Source: Terriglobales bacterium
Lineage (GTDB): Bacteria > Acidobacteriota > Terriglobia > Terriglobales > Acidobacteriaceae
Reading direction: 5' to 3'
DNA: 64,000 bases
Assembly (NCBI GenBank): GCA_035764005.1
Contig: DASTZZ010000072.1
Coordinates: 47,517-111,516 of the forward strand
Shown: piece by piece, positions 36,289-45,231 of the stretch
Position numbering within the stretch: the first letter of the stretch is position 1
How the letters are laid out: every line of letters starts with the position of its first letter
Made by a program: the position numbers and the translations under genes
The notes under the pieces: model-generated
Databases searched by the model: none
The model's input: the letters and a program-made list of their open reading frames with translations, nothing else
What the model was told of the DNA's origin: nothing

Positions 36289-37818
36289 ATGTCACGAACG
36301 ATTGCCGTGTGGCTCATCCTATCGACGTTCCTGGTTCCACTTTGGTCCGCAGATCCGCAGCAGCAAGCCGAGCCTTCGCTCACAATCTATAACCAGCAAT
36401 TCGCCGTCATCCGGCAGACGATTCCGCTGGACTTAAATGGGAACGTCACGCACGTGGCCTTCAGCGACATCACGGCGCATGCCGAACCCGACTCCGTAGT
36501 ACTGCGCGACCTGCACGGCGGCGGATTGAGAATCCTGGAACAGAATTACCGCAATGATCCTCTGTCAGACGGTTTGTTGCTCTCGCTATTCGAAGGCAAG
36601 ACGATCGACTTCGTCCGTACCGATGCTCAAGGCCACCAGGAGATCGTGCAAGGAAAGATCATCCGCAGCGGATACGTGCCTCACTATGCCGCATACGGGC
36701 AGTATGGTTATCAATACCAAATGGCGCAGAACGCGATGGCTTCGGGCGGCGCGGGCCAGCCCATCATCGAAGTCAATGGCAAGTTGCAGTTCTCTCTACC
36801 GGGCACGCCTCAATTTCCCACATTGGGGAACGACACGATCCTCAAGCCGACCTTTGACTGGGAATTGGAATCGCAGGCAAAAGGAGCGCGGACCGCGGAG
36901 CTCTCATATGTGTCTGGTGGAATGAGTTGGAAGGCCGACTACAACGTCGTCGCTCCCGAAACGGGAGACACCATGGATATCGTCGGATGGGTAACGCTCG
37001 ACAACCAAAGCGGCAAGACGTTCGAGAACGCGCATATCAAGCTGATGGCGGGAGACGTATCCAAGATACAGAACCAGAATCAATTCGACAGAATGGGTAT
37101 GTTTAGAGCTGCGACCCAGTCCGTGGAGGTGAACGGAGCGCCAGTTGTCACACAGAAAACCTTTGACGAATACCACCTCTACACACTGGCGCATTCGACC
37201 ACACTGCGCGATCGCGAAACAAAGCAAGTAGAGTTTCTGCGCGCCAATGGCGTTCACGCCGACCGTGTTTACGTGTATGACGGCTTCCTCCTCGAAGATC
37301 AGTATCGTGGCTGGAGCATATACAACATTCGCGGCAATGCCGAATATGGGACCAAATCGAATCCCAAAGTCTGGGTGATGTTGGAATTCAAGAACTCGAA
37401 AGCCAACAACTTGGGCATGCCGCTGCCGGCAGGACGCGTCCGCTTTTATCGGCGGGATACTGACGGGCAAATGGAGTTCACCGGTGAAGACAAGATCGAC
37501 CACACTCCTGCTGACGAGACTGTCCGCTTCTATTCGGGAAACGCATTTGACCTCATAGGCCAGCGCGTGCGCACCGATTTTCGCGTGAATTCGGCCCAAA
37601 GCTGGAGCGAGGAAAGTTTCGACATTAATCTGCGGAACCACAAAACAACTCCTGTGGAAGTGCGAGTCGTAGAACATCTTTATCGCTGGAATAACTGGAA
37701 GATCACGGCAAAATCGGACGACTATAAGCAAACCGACTCGCAGACCATCGAGTTCCGCGTGCCTGTGCCTGCAAACGGGGAGAAGAAGGTAAGCTACACC
37801 GTTCACTATTGGTGGTGA
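36289..37818 (+). CDS. DUF4139 domain exported protein
   Basis: 509 residues from the ATG at 36289, which has GGGGAG upstream and starts a signal peptide (IAVWLILSTFLVPLWSA-DP). The conserved DUF4139 core follows: LSYVSGGMSWKADYNVV, WVTLDNQSGKTFENAHIKLMAG, and a late beta-rich region ending VSYTVHYWW. The family is common in Acidobacteria and other bacteria; its function is not established. It is transcribed divergently from the padR/permease pair. Confidence 0.85.
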   Translation: MSRTIAVWLILSTFLVPLWSADPQQQAEPSLTIYNQQFAVIRQTIPLDLNGNVTHVAFSDITAHAEPDSVVLRDLHGGGLRILEQNYRNDPLSDGLLLSLFEGKTIDFVRTDAQGHQEIVQGKIIRSGYVPHYAAYGQYGYQYQMAQNAMASGGAGQPIIEVNGKLQFSLPGTPQFPTLGNDTILKPTFDWELESQAKGARTAELSYVSGGMSWKADYNVVAPETGDTMDIVGWVTLDNQSGKTFENAHIKLMAGDVSKIQNQNQFDRMGMFRAATQSVEVNGAPVVTQKTFDEYHLYTLAHSTTLRDRETKQVEFLRANGVHADRVYVYDGFLLEDQYRGWSIYNIRGNAEYGTKSNPKVWVMLEFKNSKANNLGMPLPAGRVRFYRRDTDGQMEFTGEDKIDHTPADETVRFYSGNAFDLIGQRVRTDFRVNSAQSWSEESFDINLRNHKTTPVEVRVVEHLYRWNNWKITAKSDDYKQTDSQTIEFRVPVPANGEKKVSYTVHYWW

Positions 37819-38235
37819 GATAACGTCGAGCGATAAGAAAGGGTTCGATGTCAGATCACCCGATGATCCGATGGCCCGATCCCCCGATGGAATAATCCAC
37901 TTGCATTCCTACGCAAAGGGCGGTTACCATCTGAGTTGTCTTCCGATTGCCGCACACCCAGGTGCCGGCACCCGCGCTCAAGGCCGGGAATTCCGAAATT
38001 GAGTCCTGAAATCTCGAACCGGAGCGCGCTGGAAAGTACATAGTTCGCGAGCGATTTCCATAACCAAGATCTCAAGCGAAGCTGGAGCTTCCGCATTCTG
38101 ACAAGAGACCGCTTGCAGGTGAACGTAACGAAACTACTCTGTGACAGGGCCGCTCACGGCGGTGCGAGATAACCGTGGTGCAGGCATCGTGGCTTCTGCC
38201 GCTGCCTCCGTTCTACACAGACATACAGGACGTCG
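37819..38235. other. Intergenic region with an 8-base periodic repeat
   Basis: 417 bases without a credible gene. At 37855-37890 four and a half units of AT-N2-CCCG follow each other (ATCACCCG, ATGATCCG, ATGGCCCG, ATCCCCCG, ATGG). The rest shows no recognised signal. Confidence 0.5.
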
Positions 38236-38955
38236 ATGAATAAAGGACCGAACCAGCCACAACACCCCGGCAACCGGGGACGTCGCCGCCATCGTCGCGG
38301 CAAAGGACAACACAACAACCAGCCCGGCGCAGGCCCGAACGGCATGCGCGGCCCGGGAGGGCAGGGCGGAAACCAGGGACGCGGGCGTCGCCGTCATGGC
38401 GGCCAGCAGTTTGTCGGCCCGATGGACCACAGCTATCGCAATGCCCAAGGTTCCGGAAACGATTTCTATTCCCAGAATGGACGCTATCGCGGGCCGGGAC
38501 GCGGCATGCCTCAGGGCCAGACGACGAATGGCGAGGCCGGCGAGCAGGCTGCCGCGGCCGATTCTCCGACTCGGGTGGTCTGCTTCATCGATGATCTCTT
38601 CTTCCTCGCAAAAATTCAGGAAGTTGCGCGCAAGCTTGGCGTGAAAGTGGAGTTCGCAAAGGCAGAGAAAGAAGTCATCGATCGGCTTGTCAGTGAGGAA
38701 GAAGAGAAGCCTTCGCTCATCATCTTCGATCTGAACAATGTCAACGCAAAACCGCTTGTGACAATTCCCAAATTGAAAAGCAAGCTGAAGAAGCAGACTT
38801 CAATTGTTGGATTCCTCTCCCACGTTCAAGGCGATCTCAAACTCAAAGCTCAGGAAGCGGGATGCGATATGGTCGTGCCGCGCTCGGCTTTCTCGCAGAA
38901 TCTGCCCGCATTACTGCGGCGGCATTCGGCGGATTTGCAGGAGACGGAAGGGTAG
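38236..38955 (+). CDS. Arg/Gly-rich protein with a receiver-like domain
   Basis: 239 residues. The first 60 residues are very rich in Arg, Gly, Gln and Asn with RGG-like runs (RGRRRHRRGKG, GRGRRRHGG), as in RNA-binding tails. After a linker, residues about 112-235 look like a response-regulator receiver: VVCFIDD (acidic pair), IIFDLNN (phospho-acceptor Asp), VGFLSH (Ser) and MVVPRSAF, where the usual Lys-Pro is replaced by Pro-Arg. This suggests a degenerate or phosphorylation-independent receiver joined to a nucleic-acid-binding tail. I know of no named family, and no kinase gene is nearby. Confidence 0.7.
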   Translation: MNKGPNQPQHPGNRGRRRHRRGKGQHNNQPGAGPNGMRGPGGQGGNQGRGRRRHGGQQFVGPMDHSYRNAQGSGNDFYSQNGRYRGPGRGMPQGQTTNGEAGEQAAAADSPTRVVCFIDDLFFLAKIQEVARKLGVKVEFAKAEKEVIDRLVSEEEEKPSLIIFDLNNVNAKPLVTIPKLKSKLKKQTSIVGFLSHVQGDLKLKAQEAGCDMVVPRSAFSQNLPALLRRHSADLQETEG

Positions 38956-38967
38956 CTTTTGATGGTT

Positions 38968-39085
38968 TGTCATTCCGAACGCCTGTTGTTGGCGTGAGGA
39001 ATCCCCTACCAACTGCTAATAGGGCTGTAGGGATTCCTCTCTCCTGCTCACGCGAACTGCTCGTGAGCATCCGCTCGGAATGACA
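38968..39085. repeat. MITE-like element with TGTCATTCCGA terminal inverted repeats, copy 1
   Basis: 118 bases bounded by TGTCATTCCGA and TCGGAATGACA. Inside, GAGGAATCCC.TACCAACT on the left and TAGGGATTCCTCTCTCC on the right are also partly complementary. A related element is at 40343-40475. It lies between two convergent genes. Confidence 0.8.
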
Positions 39086-39098
39086 AGCCAAAAAGTCT

Positions 39099-39605
39099 CT
39101 AAGCTGCCTTTGCTTGCACGTTGATTGTTTTCGCGATTTCCGTCAGCGTCTTGTCTGCTTCCTTCTCTTCGTCCAGCGTCTGCTGTAGCAGGTTTGCGAA
39201 CTCAGGCTTGCCTAGCAGATCAGCATAAGTACGAACGGTTCCATATCCGGCCATTTCGTAGTGCTCGACTCGCTGGGCCGCGCTGATGATAGCGGCATCG
39301 ATTACGCTTGCATCACCATCGCGGGTCGCCATGTCGTCGCCTTCTTTGATCAGGCCCTTCATCCCTTTGCAGGTTTCGCCTGTCGCTTTCTCTTTCAATT
39401 GCTGGAAGATGGTGTCGAGCCGGCGAATCTGTCCGCGCGTGACTTCAAGATGCTCCTGAAGCGCGCTCTTCAGCTGCGGATACTTCGCTTTTTCAATCAA
39501 CTTGGGTAGTGCTTCCGTGATCTGGTTTTCTGCGTCGTAGAGATCGCGCAGTTCGTCGATAAAAAGATCTTTGAGATTCTGCAGGTCCATGGAAAACAAC
39601 GCCAT
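39099..39605 (-). CDS. Ferritin-like DUF892 (YciE/YciF) protein
   Basis: 168 residues from the ATG at 39605 with GGAGG eight bases upstream. The four-helix bundle has LKDLFIDELRDLYDAENQIT, HLEVTRGQIRRLD, AQRVEHYEMAGYGTVRTYA and LLQQTLDEEKEADKTL; the Glu and His residues in these helices are the di-iron ligands of the family. YciF-type proteins are stress-induced; the reaction is unclear. Confidence 0.92.
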   Translation of the reverse strand: MALFSMDLQNLKDLFIDELRDLYDAENQITEALPKLIEKAKYPQLKSALQEHLEVTRGQIRRLDTIFQQLKEKATGETCKGMKGLIKEGDDMATRDGDASVIDAAIISAAQRVEHYEMAGYGTVRTYADLLGKPEFANLLQQTLDEEKEADKTLTEIAKTINVQAKAA

Positions 39606-39766
39606 GTGGTAGTCCTCCGTTTCTTCAAATGAAGATGTGGCAGGTCGGGCGGAGGTTGGCGCTGCGGTTTCTGCGAGGTGGCTTTCACACAATGAAGTGA
39701 ACTGCAGCGGGAATGCGGCAAAAACCGCTATGCTAAACTCAAATATTCAATCCACTCATACGAAAG

Positions 39767-40045
39767 ATGCTTGTTTCCAAGGAATATCTGGGTTATTTAG
39801 CCCGTCAAGTCACTAAAAAATTGATTGAAGGCGAGTTCATCGAGACCAAGAATCTGAACTCGACCGTCGAGCGGGTTAACGCGGCCATGCTCGAAGAGAT
39901 GCAGCTCGAAGACCGCATTAACGACGAAGTCCGCTTGATTCTCGAAGCCTACCAAGACGAGATGCAAAAGAGTGGCGCCAGCTACCAGGAGATGTTCAAG
40001 AAGGTGAAGCAGCAGCTGGTGCAGAAATACAAGGCGGTGCTGTGA
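39767..40045 (+). CDS. DUF507 family protein, first of a tandem pair
   Basis: 92 residues, all helical and strongly charged (SKEYLGYLARQVTKKLIEGEF, EDRINDEVRLILEAYQDEM). It matches the DUF507 pattern and is paralogous to the next gene. Its stop overlaps the GTG start of the second copy. Function unknown; no signal or membrane segment. Confidence 0.85.
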   Translation: MLVSKEYLGYLARQVTKKLIEGEFIETKNLNSTVERVNAAMLEEMQLEDRINDEVRLILEAYQDEMQKSGASYQEMFKKVKQQLVQKYKAVL

Positions 40046-40317
40046 GAGTCTCGCGCGACAAGGTCAACAAGCTGGCGAAGTCCGTAATGGATGCTCTCAC
40101 GCAGCTTGAGGAAGTGGAATTCATCGAGGACCCGAATACGATTCGCGGCGAGGCGCGCAAGATTCTCGAAGAGCTCTTCAAGGCAGAAGAAAGGATCGAT
40201 GCCTCCGCGCGTCAGAAAATCGAAAGCCAAAAACGCATCATTCCTGAAGGCACGCAGGAATGGGACATCCTTTATCGCAAGTACTACAACGAGGAAGTTA
40301 AGAAGCTCGGAATTTAA
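40042..40317 (+). CDS. DUF507 family protein, second of a tandem pair
   Basis: 91 residues from a GTG that overlaps the previous stop (GTGA). It has SRDKVNKLAKSVMDALTQLE, then GEARKILEELFKAEERID and a conserved end WDILYRKYYNEEVKKLGI. The overlap and shared fold suggest the two proteins are made in equal amounts and may pair as a heterodimer; that is inference. Confidence 0.87.
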   Translation: MRVSRDKVNKLAKSVMDALTQLEEVEFIEDPNTIRGEARKILEELFKAEERIDASARQKIESQKRIIPEGTQEWDILYRKYYNEEVKKLGI

Positions 40318-40342
40318 CTGCTGGTGGAGCTGCTGTTCTCAT

Positions 40343-40475
40343 TGTCATTTCGAAGCGCAGCGAGAAATCCCTATCAACTTCCAGGCATTTCGCTCTATTC
40401 CTTTAGCTCTTCCTATCGGTAGGGATTCCTCTCTCCGCGTCTGCAAAAAGCGCAGACGCTCCGCTCGGAATGACA
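40343..40475. repeat. MITE-like element with TGTCATTCCGA-type ends, copy 2
   Basis: 133 bases from TGTCATTTCGA to TCGGAATGACA, sharing AAATCCCTATCAACT and TAGGGATTCCTCTCTCC with copy 1. It again lies between convergent genes (DUF507 and the zinc-ribbon gene). An inner hairpin GCGTCTGC/GCAGACGC stands near its right end. Confidence 0.8.
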
Positions 40476-40478
40476 AAG

Positions 40479-41873
40479 CTAGTAATTAACCCGGCGCTGC
40501 TCCTCCGGACTCATGCTTGCCCACAGCGAATTCCGGCTGCGTTCGACCCAGCGATTCGTGGGCTCCATTGAATGAGCTCGTGAGAACCACCGATACGCCG
40601 TGACCTTGCTCTGAGTCACGCAGGTTCCGCTCCAGTACAAGGCGCCCAGCTTCACGCTTGCTGCAGGATTGCCTTCGCTCACTGCTTGCCGGAGCAGATT
40701 AATTCCTGTGGAGCAGTTCTTGCGAACGCCTCGTCCCTGGATGTACTTGTCTGCTTGAATAAGGAGCGGGTCTTTTTCGCCGAGCGTTTTCGGCTGAGGC
40801 GGCTCCTCGTCCGCGACCTCGGTTTTGCGAACGGTCTTGGCAGTTTTCGCGGGACCGTCGGATTCCGGTTTCGCCGAACTCTCATCTTCATCGGTGTTCT
40901 TTGATTCACCTTTCGGAGCAGCAGCTGTGGCGGATTTGTCGGCATTATCTTCGGAATCGGCACTCTCGGCTTTAGCTGGCTTCATGTTTCCAGTCCTAGT
41001 ATCCGCAGCGTTGGGATCTCCCGTTGTGGCATCTGCAGTATTCGCGTCTGATGGCTTTGCTGCAGAGGCGTTGCTATCAATCACGGAAGAATCTTCGTCG
41101 TCGGAACCTGCTGATGCCGAGGCATTGTTGTTCTCTGCCTGGGTGTTGCCTTTCGCGCTCGCCGCTTCGGAATTGGTGTTTGCTGCAGGATTGGTCTTGT
41201 CTGCAGGCTTTGCAGATTTATCCGGCAACACCGGCCCGCTCGGATCAACCGTCGGACCATTGCGCGCGAGGATCGACGCCAAATCGGGACCCTGATGGTG
41301 GCTGGCTCGCCACTGTATGTACCCGAGTCCGCCGCCAATGATTAACAGCAGGCATAACGCCCAGGCGCGCCAGGAGACTCCGCGCGGCACTTCCTCAAGC
41401 AGATATTCGGGAGCCTCTCCATCAGAATCGTAGACGAAGCCGTCCTGACGCGGCTTGTCGTAAACGAAGCCTCGATTGCCTCCGCTTTCGTAATTCAGAC
41501 CAAGGAATGAAGGTCCGCCGATTCCGGCCGAAGGGTTGGGAGTATTGTCTCGATACTCGCTTTCCACACTGGGCTCAATAATTTCGCGTGGAAGCTGATC
41601 AATTTCTGTGATGTGCGCCCGACCTCTTCCCCCATTCGAACTAATCGATGAAGTATCGCGAACCTGCTCGCGGTGGTGATCTCGGCGGGAAGCTTCAGCC
41701 GGTTGGCGCAGCCGCGTTCGGTCTTCGAACTGATAGACCGGAGCTTCAAGTTCAAGTGGATCATCCTCATTGATATCCAGCGGCCGCACTGCGGGCTCGA
41801 GTTTGGCGCCACACATGCCGCAGAAATGATGGTCGTCAGGGTTGGAATGATCGCACTCGCGACAACGAATCAT
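40479..41873 (-). CDS. Zinc-ribbon, single-pass membrane protein with Sel1-like repeats
   Basis: 464 residues. The start is a zinc ribbon (C4, C7, C18, C21: RCRECDHSN then FCGMCG). A polar region follows, then one membrane helix at about 169-187 (RAWALCLLLIIGGGLGYI), a long low-complexity stretch of Ala, Ser, Asp, Asn and Lys (about 205-360), and a C-terminal helical region of about 90 residues with Sel1-type sequence (GINLLRQAVSEGNPAASVKL, GALYWSG). The ribbon would face the cytoplasm and the repeats the periplasm. Its function is unknown. Confidence 0.8.
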   Translation of the reverse strand: MIRCRECDHSNPDDHHFCGMCGAKLEPAVRPLDINEDDPLELEAPVYQFEDRTRLRQPAEASRRDHHREQVRDTSSISSNGGRGRAHITEIDQLPREIIEPSVESEYRDNTPNPSAGIGGPSFLGLNYESGGNRGFVYDKPRQDGFVYDSDGEAPEYLLEEVPRGVSWRAWALCLLLIIGGGLGYIQWRASHHQGPDLASILARNGPTVDPSGPVLPDKSAKPADKTNPAANTNSEAASAKGNTQAENNNASASAGSDDEDSSVIDSNASAAKPSDANTADATTGDPNAADTRTGNMKPAKAESADSEDNADKSATAAAPKGESKNTDEDESSAKPESDGPAKTAKTVRKTEVADEEPPQPKTLGEKDPLLIQADKYIQGRGVRKNCSTGINLLRQAVSEGNPAASVKLGALYWSGTCVTQSKVTAYRWFSRAHSMEPTNRWVERSRNSLWASMSPEEQRRVNY

Positions 41874-42110
41874 AGAAATCCTCGGTCTGGGTTCTCCGAT
41901 TATTAGATTCCAAGCTGCTGCCGGAAGGCTTCCTGCGATTCGGAAAAAAGAGCTGCTCTGACCAGAGTAGCTGCAGGTAGGATTTCTACAATTTTCAGGA
42001 TTTCAAACGAGTTACAGACCAGAGGCGAGCTTTTTCTTGGTGTCGACTGAGTAACGCGATTCTCACAAAAGCACTGTGGCAGCCGGCGGTCCCGTGTCGG
42101 TTATCGGCTT

Positions 42111-43982
42111 TTACTCGACCGTCACCGACTTCGCCAAATTTCTCGGTTGGTCCACGTCGCAGCCCCGGCGCACGGCGATATGGTACGCAAGCAACTGCAA
42201 CGGTACAACTTCGAGGATCGGCAGCAGGAGTTCCGGAGCTTTGGGCACATACAGGACGTGGTCTGCCGACTCGTGAATCTCGTTATCCCCTTCAGTAGCG
42301 ATGGCGATTACTTTTCCCGAACGCGCTGTGACTTCCTTGATATTTGACATCGTCTTTTCATAGCGCAATACAGAATCCGGATCGTCGGGATCTTTCGTTG
42401 CGAGTACGACGACCGGCAGATTCTCGTCGATCAAAGCATTCGGGCCGTGCTTCATCTCTCCCGCGGGATAACCTTCGGCGTGAATGTAGCTGATTTCTTT
42501 CAGCTTGAGCGCGCCTTCGAGCGCGATCGGATAATGAATCCCACGGCCAAGAAAGAGGAAGTCCTGAACCTTCTGGTAGCGCTTGGCCAGGTCGTCGCAA
42601 GCTTCATCGTGATTGAGAATCGCTTCGAGCTTGCCGGGCAGACGCGTGAGTTCCTGCACCAATTTGATCGATTGCTGCTCGTCGAGCTGATTGCGCTTCT
42701 GCGCGAGAAAAAGCGCAAACAAAAACAAAGCCGTCAGCTGCGCTGTGAACGCTTTCGTTGAAGCTACGCCAATCTCGGGACCGGCGTGCGTGTAGATGGT
42801 ACCGGCAGCTTCTCGGGCGATCATGGCGCCAACTACGTTGCAAATCGCGAGCGTCTTCGAGCCCTTGGCCTTGGCTTCGCGCTGCGCTGCGATCGTGTCT
42901 GCTGTCTCCCCCGACTGAGTGATCAGAATTGTAAGTGCATCGGCTCCCGTAATGGGATCGCGATAGCGATATTCGCTCGCATAATCCACTTCTACGGGAA
43001 CGCGCGCCAGGCGCTCGATCATGAACTTGCCGGCAAGCCCCGCATGCCAGCTTGTGCCACACGCAGCAATATTGACTTTATCGATCTTGCGGAACTCGTC
43101 TTCACTCACCTGCATCTCTTCCAGGAAAATTCGCCCCGAGTCCTGCGAGATGCGTCCCAAAGTGGTATCGCGGACAGCACGCGGCTGCTCGTAGACTTCC
43201 TTGAGCATGAAATGCTTGAAGCCGCCTTTTTCCGCCTGAATCGGATCCCAAGTTACGCGCTGCACCTGCCGTTGAATCGGCTTCGCGTCGAAATCGGTGA
43301 GCTGCACGCCGGAAGGCGTGATGATCGCCAAGTCACCATCGGCGAGGAAGAAGAGATCGCGAGTGTGATGAAGAATCGCTGGGATGTCGGAGGCAACGAA
43401 GTACTCGTTCTGCCCCAGTCCAATCACCGCCGGCGGACCATTGCGCGCAGCGACGATTTTGTTCGGATCGTCCGCGCTAATCACGACCAGCGCAAATACT
43501 CCCGTAAGCTGTTTAACGGTTTTGCGAACTGCATCTTCCAGAGAAGGCCGTTTCCCGTTTGAGCTTTTTAGCGCGTTTTCGATCAAATGCGCGATCACTT
43601 CGGTGTCGGTCTCGGTTGAGAACTTGTGACCTTCTTCGATCAGCCGCTTCTTAAGAGAAAGATAATTCTCCACAATGCCGTTGTGGACCACCACAACTCG
43701 GCCGGTGCAGTCGCGATGCGGGTGTGCGTTCTCTTCCGTCGGACGCCCGTGCGTCGCCCAGCGCGTATGACCGATACCGTAAGAACCCTCGAGCGGCTTA
43801 TGGCGAATCACATCTTCAAGGTTGCGCAGCTTGCCTTCGGCGCGACGCACCTGGAGCCCATCGCCATTTCCTGCGACAGCGATGCCCGCGGAGTCGTATC
43901 CGCGATACTCAAGCTTGCGCAGGCCCTCGATAATCACGGGCACAACGCTCTTCTGACCTACATATCCGACAATGCCGCACAT
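42111..43982 (-). CDS. glmS: Glutamine--fructose-6-phosphate aminotransferase (isomerizing)
   Basis: 623 residues. The N-terminal glutaminase has the nucleophile Cys2 in MCGIVGYVG and the motifs [11 protein letters not shown] and GHTRWATHG. Two SIS isomerase domains follow ([39 protein letters not shown]) with the usual C-terminal end [11 protein letters not shown]. The enzyme makes glucosamine-6-phosphate for cell-wall synthesis. No glmS ribozyme was recognised in the 128 bases upstream. Confidence 0.98.
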   Translation of the reverse strand: MCGIVGYVGQKSVVPVIIEGLRKLEYRGYDSAGIAVAGNGDGLQVRRAEGKLRNLEDVIRHKPLEGSYGIGHTRWATHGRPTEENAHPHRDCTGRVVVVHNGIVENYLSLKKRLIEEGHKFSTETDTEVIAHLIENALKSSNGKRPSLEDAVRKTVKQLTGVFALVVISADDPNKIVAARNGPPAVIGLGQNEYFVASDIPAILHHTRDLFFLADGDLAIITPSGVQLTDFDAKPIQRQVQRVTWDPIQAEKGGFKHFMLKEVYEQPRAVRDTTLGRISQDSGRIFLEEMQVSEDEFRKIDKVNIAACGTSWHAGLAGKFMIERLARVPVEVDYASEYRYRDPITGADALTILITQSGETADTIAAQREAKAKGSKTLAICNVVGAMIAREAAGTIYTHAGPEIGVASTKAFTAQLTALFLFALFLAQKRNQLDEQQSIKLVQELTRLPGKLEAILNHDEACDDLAKRYQKVQDFLFLGRGIHYPIALEGALKLKEISYIHAEGYPAGEMKHGPNALIDENLPVVVLATKDPDDPDSVLRYEKTMSNIKEVTARSGKVIAIATEGDNEIHESADHVLYVPKAPELLLPILEVVPLQLLAYHIAVRRGCDVDQPRNLAKSVTVE

Positions 43983-44110
43983 ATAAGAACCGCGTCCTTT
44001 TATCCAAAGGGGACTACAGCAGGAGCCTACGAGAATGGATGCGAGCTGCTGCTCAGAAGCTTACCTCGAAATCGCGCAATCTGGCAGGTTACGGGGAGCG
44101 TTAAGGGGAA

Positions 44111-44356
44111 TCACTCCTCCAATCGATAGGAAAATTCCTCGATTACGGGATTGGTCAACACCTCGCGCGCAATTCGCTCAACTTCCTTTTTCGCTGAGTC
44201 TTTTTTGAGATTCGGTTTCAAGGTCAAAACAAAATATTTGCCCTGACGCACGTCATCCACTCCCTTGTAGTTCATTTTTTTCAACGCGCCCTGGATCGTC
44301 TTTCCCTGAGGATCCAGAACCGTGGTCTTGAGAGTGACGTAAACGTAAGCTTTCAT
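44111..44356 (-). CDS. purS: Phosphoribosylformylglycinamidine synthase subunit PurS
   Basis: 81 residues from the ATG at 44356. It matches PurS: MKAYVYVTLKTTVLDPQGKT, then KGVDDVRQGKYF and AREVLTNPVIEEF. PurS bridges PurL and PurQ in the FGAM synthase complex of purine synthesis; neither partner gene is adjacent. On the minus strand a TATAAT lies 13 bases before the start codon (44369-44374), so the transcript would be almost leaderless, in line with the missing ribosome binding site. Confidence 0.92.
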   Translation of the reverse strand: MKAYVYVTLKTTVLDPQGKTIQGALKKMNYKGVDDVRQGKYFVLTLKPNLKKDSAKKEVERIAREVLTNPVIEEFSYRLEE

Positions 44357-44368
44357 CGGTGTAGATCG

Positions 44369-44374
44369 ATTATA
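44369..44374 (-). promoter_or_regulatory. Candidate -10 box for purS
   Basis: Perfect TATAAT on the minus strand. Its predicted start site is about 5 bases before the purS ATG. No clear -35 hexamer was found. Confidence 0.4.
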
Positions 44375-44429
44375 AGGAAGAACAGAGGAAAGCGGACTGC
44401 CGTGTCCACGACCGCAGATGCATGAAAGC

Positions 44430-45074
44430 TCAGCTCGCATCCCCGAGAGTGAACAGGTAATCGAACAGCCGCCGATCTCCGCGCCGAATCTCGCTCAGAT
44501 CCACAATCAGATGGCCGCTCGCATAGGCGCGCACAATCCCACGACAGCGCAAATCGAATCCTTCACCGCTGATAAACAGCGCAACCGTGCTGTTCCTCGG
44601 ATATTCACGCTCCAGCAAGAGCGTACATTCGTGTTCTGACAGCTGTACCAGATGTCCTTCCATCTGGCCGTTTGCTCCAGGAACCTTCACCTTGGCTTTT
44701 CCCGGCGCAAACGTAGCCTCACGATGCGTGGGGATCAGACTGTCGTCGAGAATAATCGGCTCGTACTCTTCCTGCATCTCGGCGATCTCAACATCCCAAA
44801 TCGACTCCTGGCAGTCGAGCAACTGCATTCCAGCATGCCCGCCCAGAGGAGTTCCAGGCTTTCCCATCCAGACAACCTTATATTTCGCGCGTTTGCTTCC
44901 CCGCTCGACGATCATCACCTCGCCATTCTCGAATGTCTCCTGCAGGCCGGCGATTCTGGCTCCATGTTCGGAAATGTCGAAGGTGCAAGCGGAAATCTTC
45001 CTGCGCGGCGGCGCATCCGACTGTCGCTGCAGACGCACAGGCAGCATCACCCGAACTCGTTTCTCTGGTTGCAT
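44430..45074 (-). CDS. PilZ domain protein
   Basis: 214 residues. The N-terminal part has the c-di-GMP binding signature of PilZ in order: a basic KRVRVMLPVRL segment (RxxxR-like) and FDISEHGARI (D/N-x-S-x-x-G). The second half (about 120-214) is beta-rich and may be a second, degenerate PilZ-like barrel (VQLSEHECTLLLE). No membrane segment is present. The target is unknown. Confidence 0.85.
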   Translation of the reverse strand: MQPEKRVRVMLPVRLQRQSDAPPRRKISACTFDISEHGARIAGLQETFENGEVMIVERGSKRAKYKVVWMGKPGTPLGGHAGMQLLDCQESIWDVEIAEMQEEYEPIILDDSLIPTHREATFAPGKAKVKVPGANGQMEGHLVQLSEHECTLLLEREYPRNSTVALFISGEGFDLRCRGIVRAYASGHLIVDLSEIRRGDRRLFDYLFTLGDAS

Positions 45075-45231
45075 GGGAGTTCACGATCGGCTCAGCCGAG
45101 GCGAGTGCGCAGGAATAAGGGCCAAATCCGGCGAGAGCTATGCAATATTCATCGCGATCGGGCTATGCGGGAAGTAACAGAATCGTTTCGCTCCCTAACC
45201 GGAGTAACCGCATCGTGTGACGAACGAATCG

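Noticed and set aside
36904..37806. Minus-strand open frame of 300 codons inside the DUF4139 gene
   Set aside because: Antisense shadow without a ribosome site or recognisable product.
43983..44110. glmS ribozyme upstream of glmS
   Set aside because: The 128-base leader lacks the conserved cleavage-site core and pseudoknot pattern as far as I can read it.
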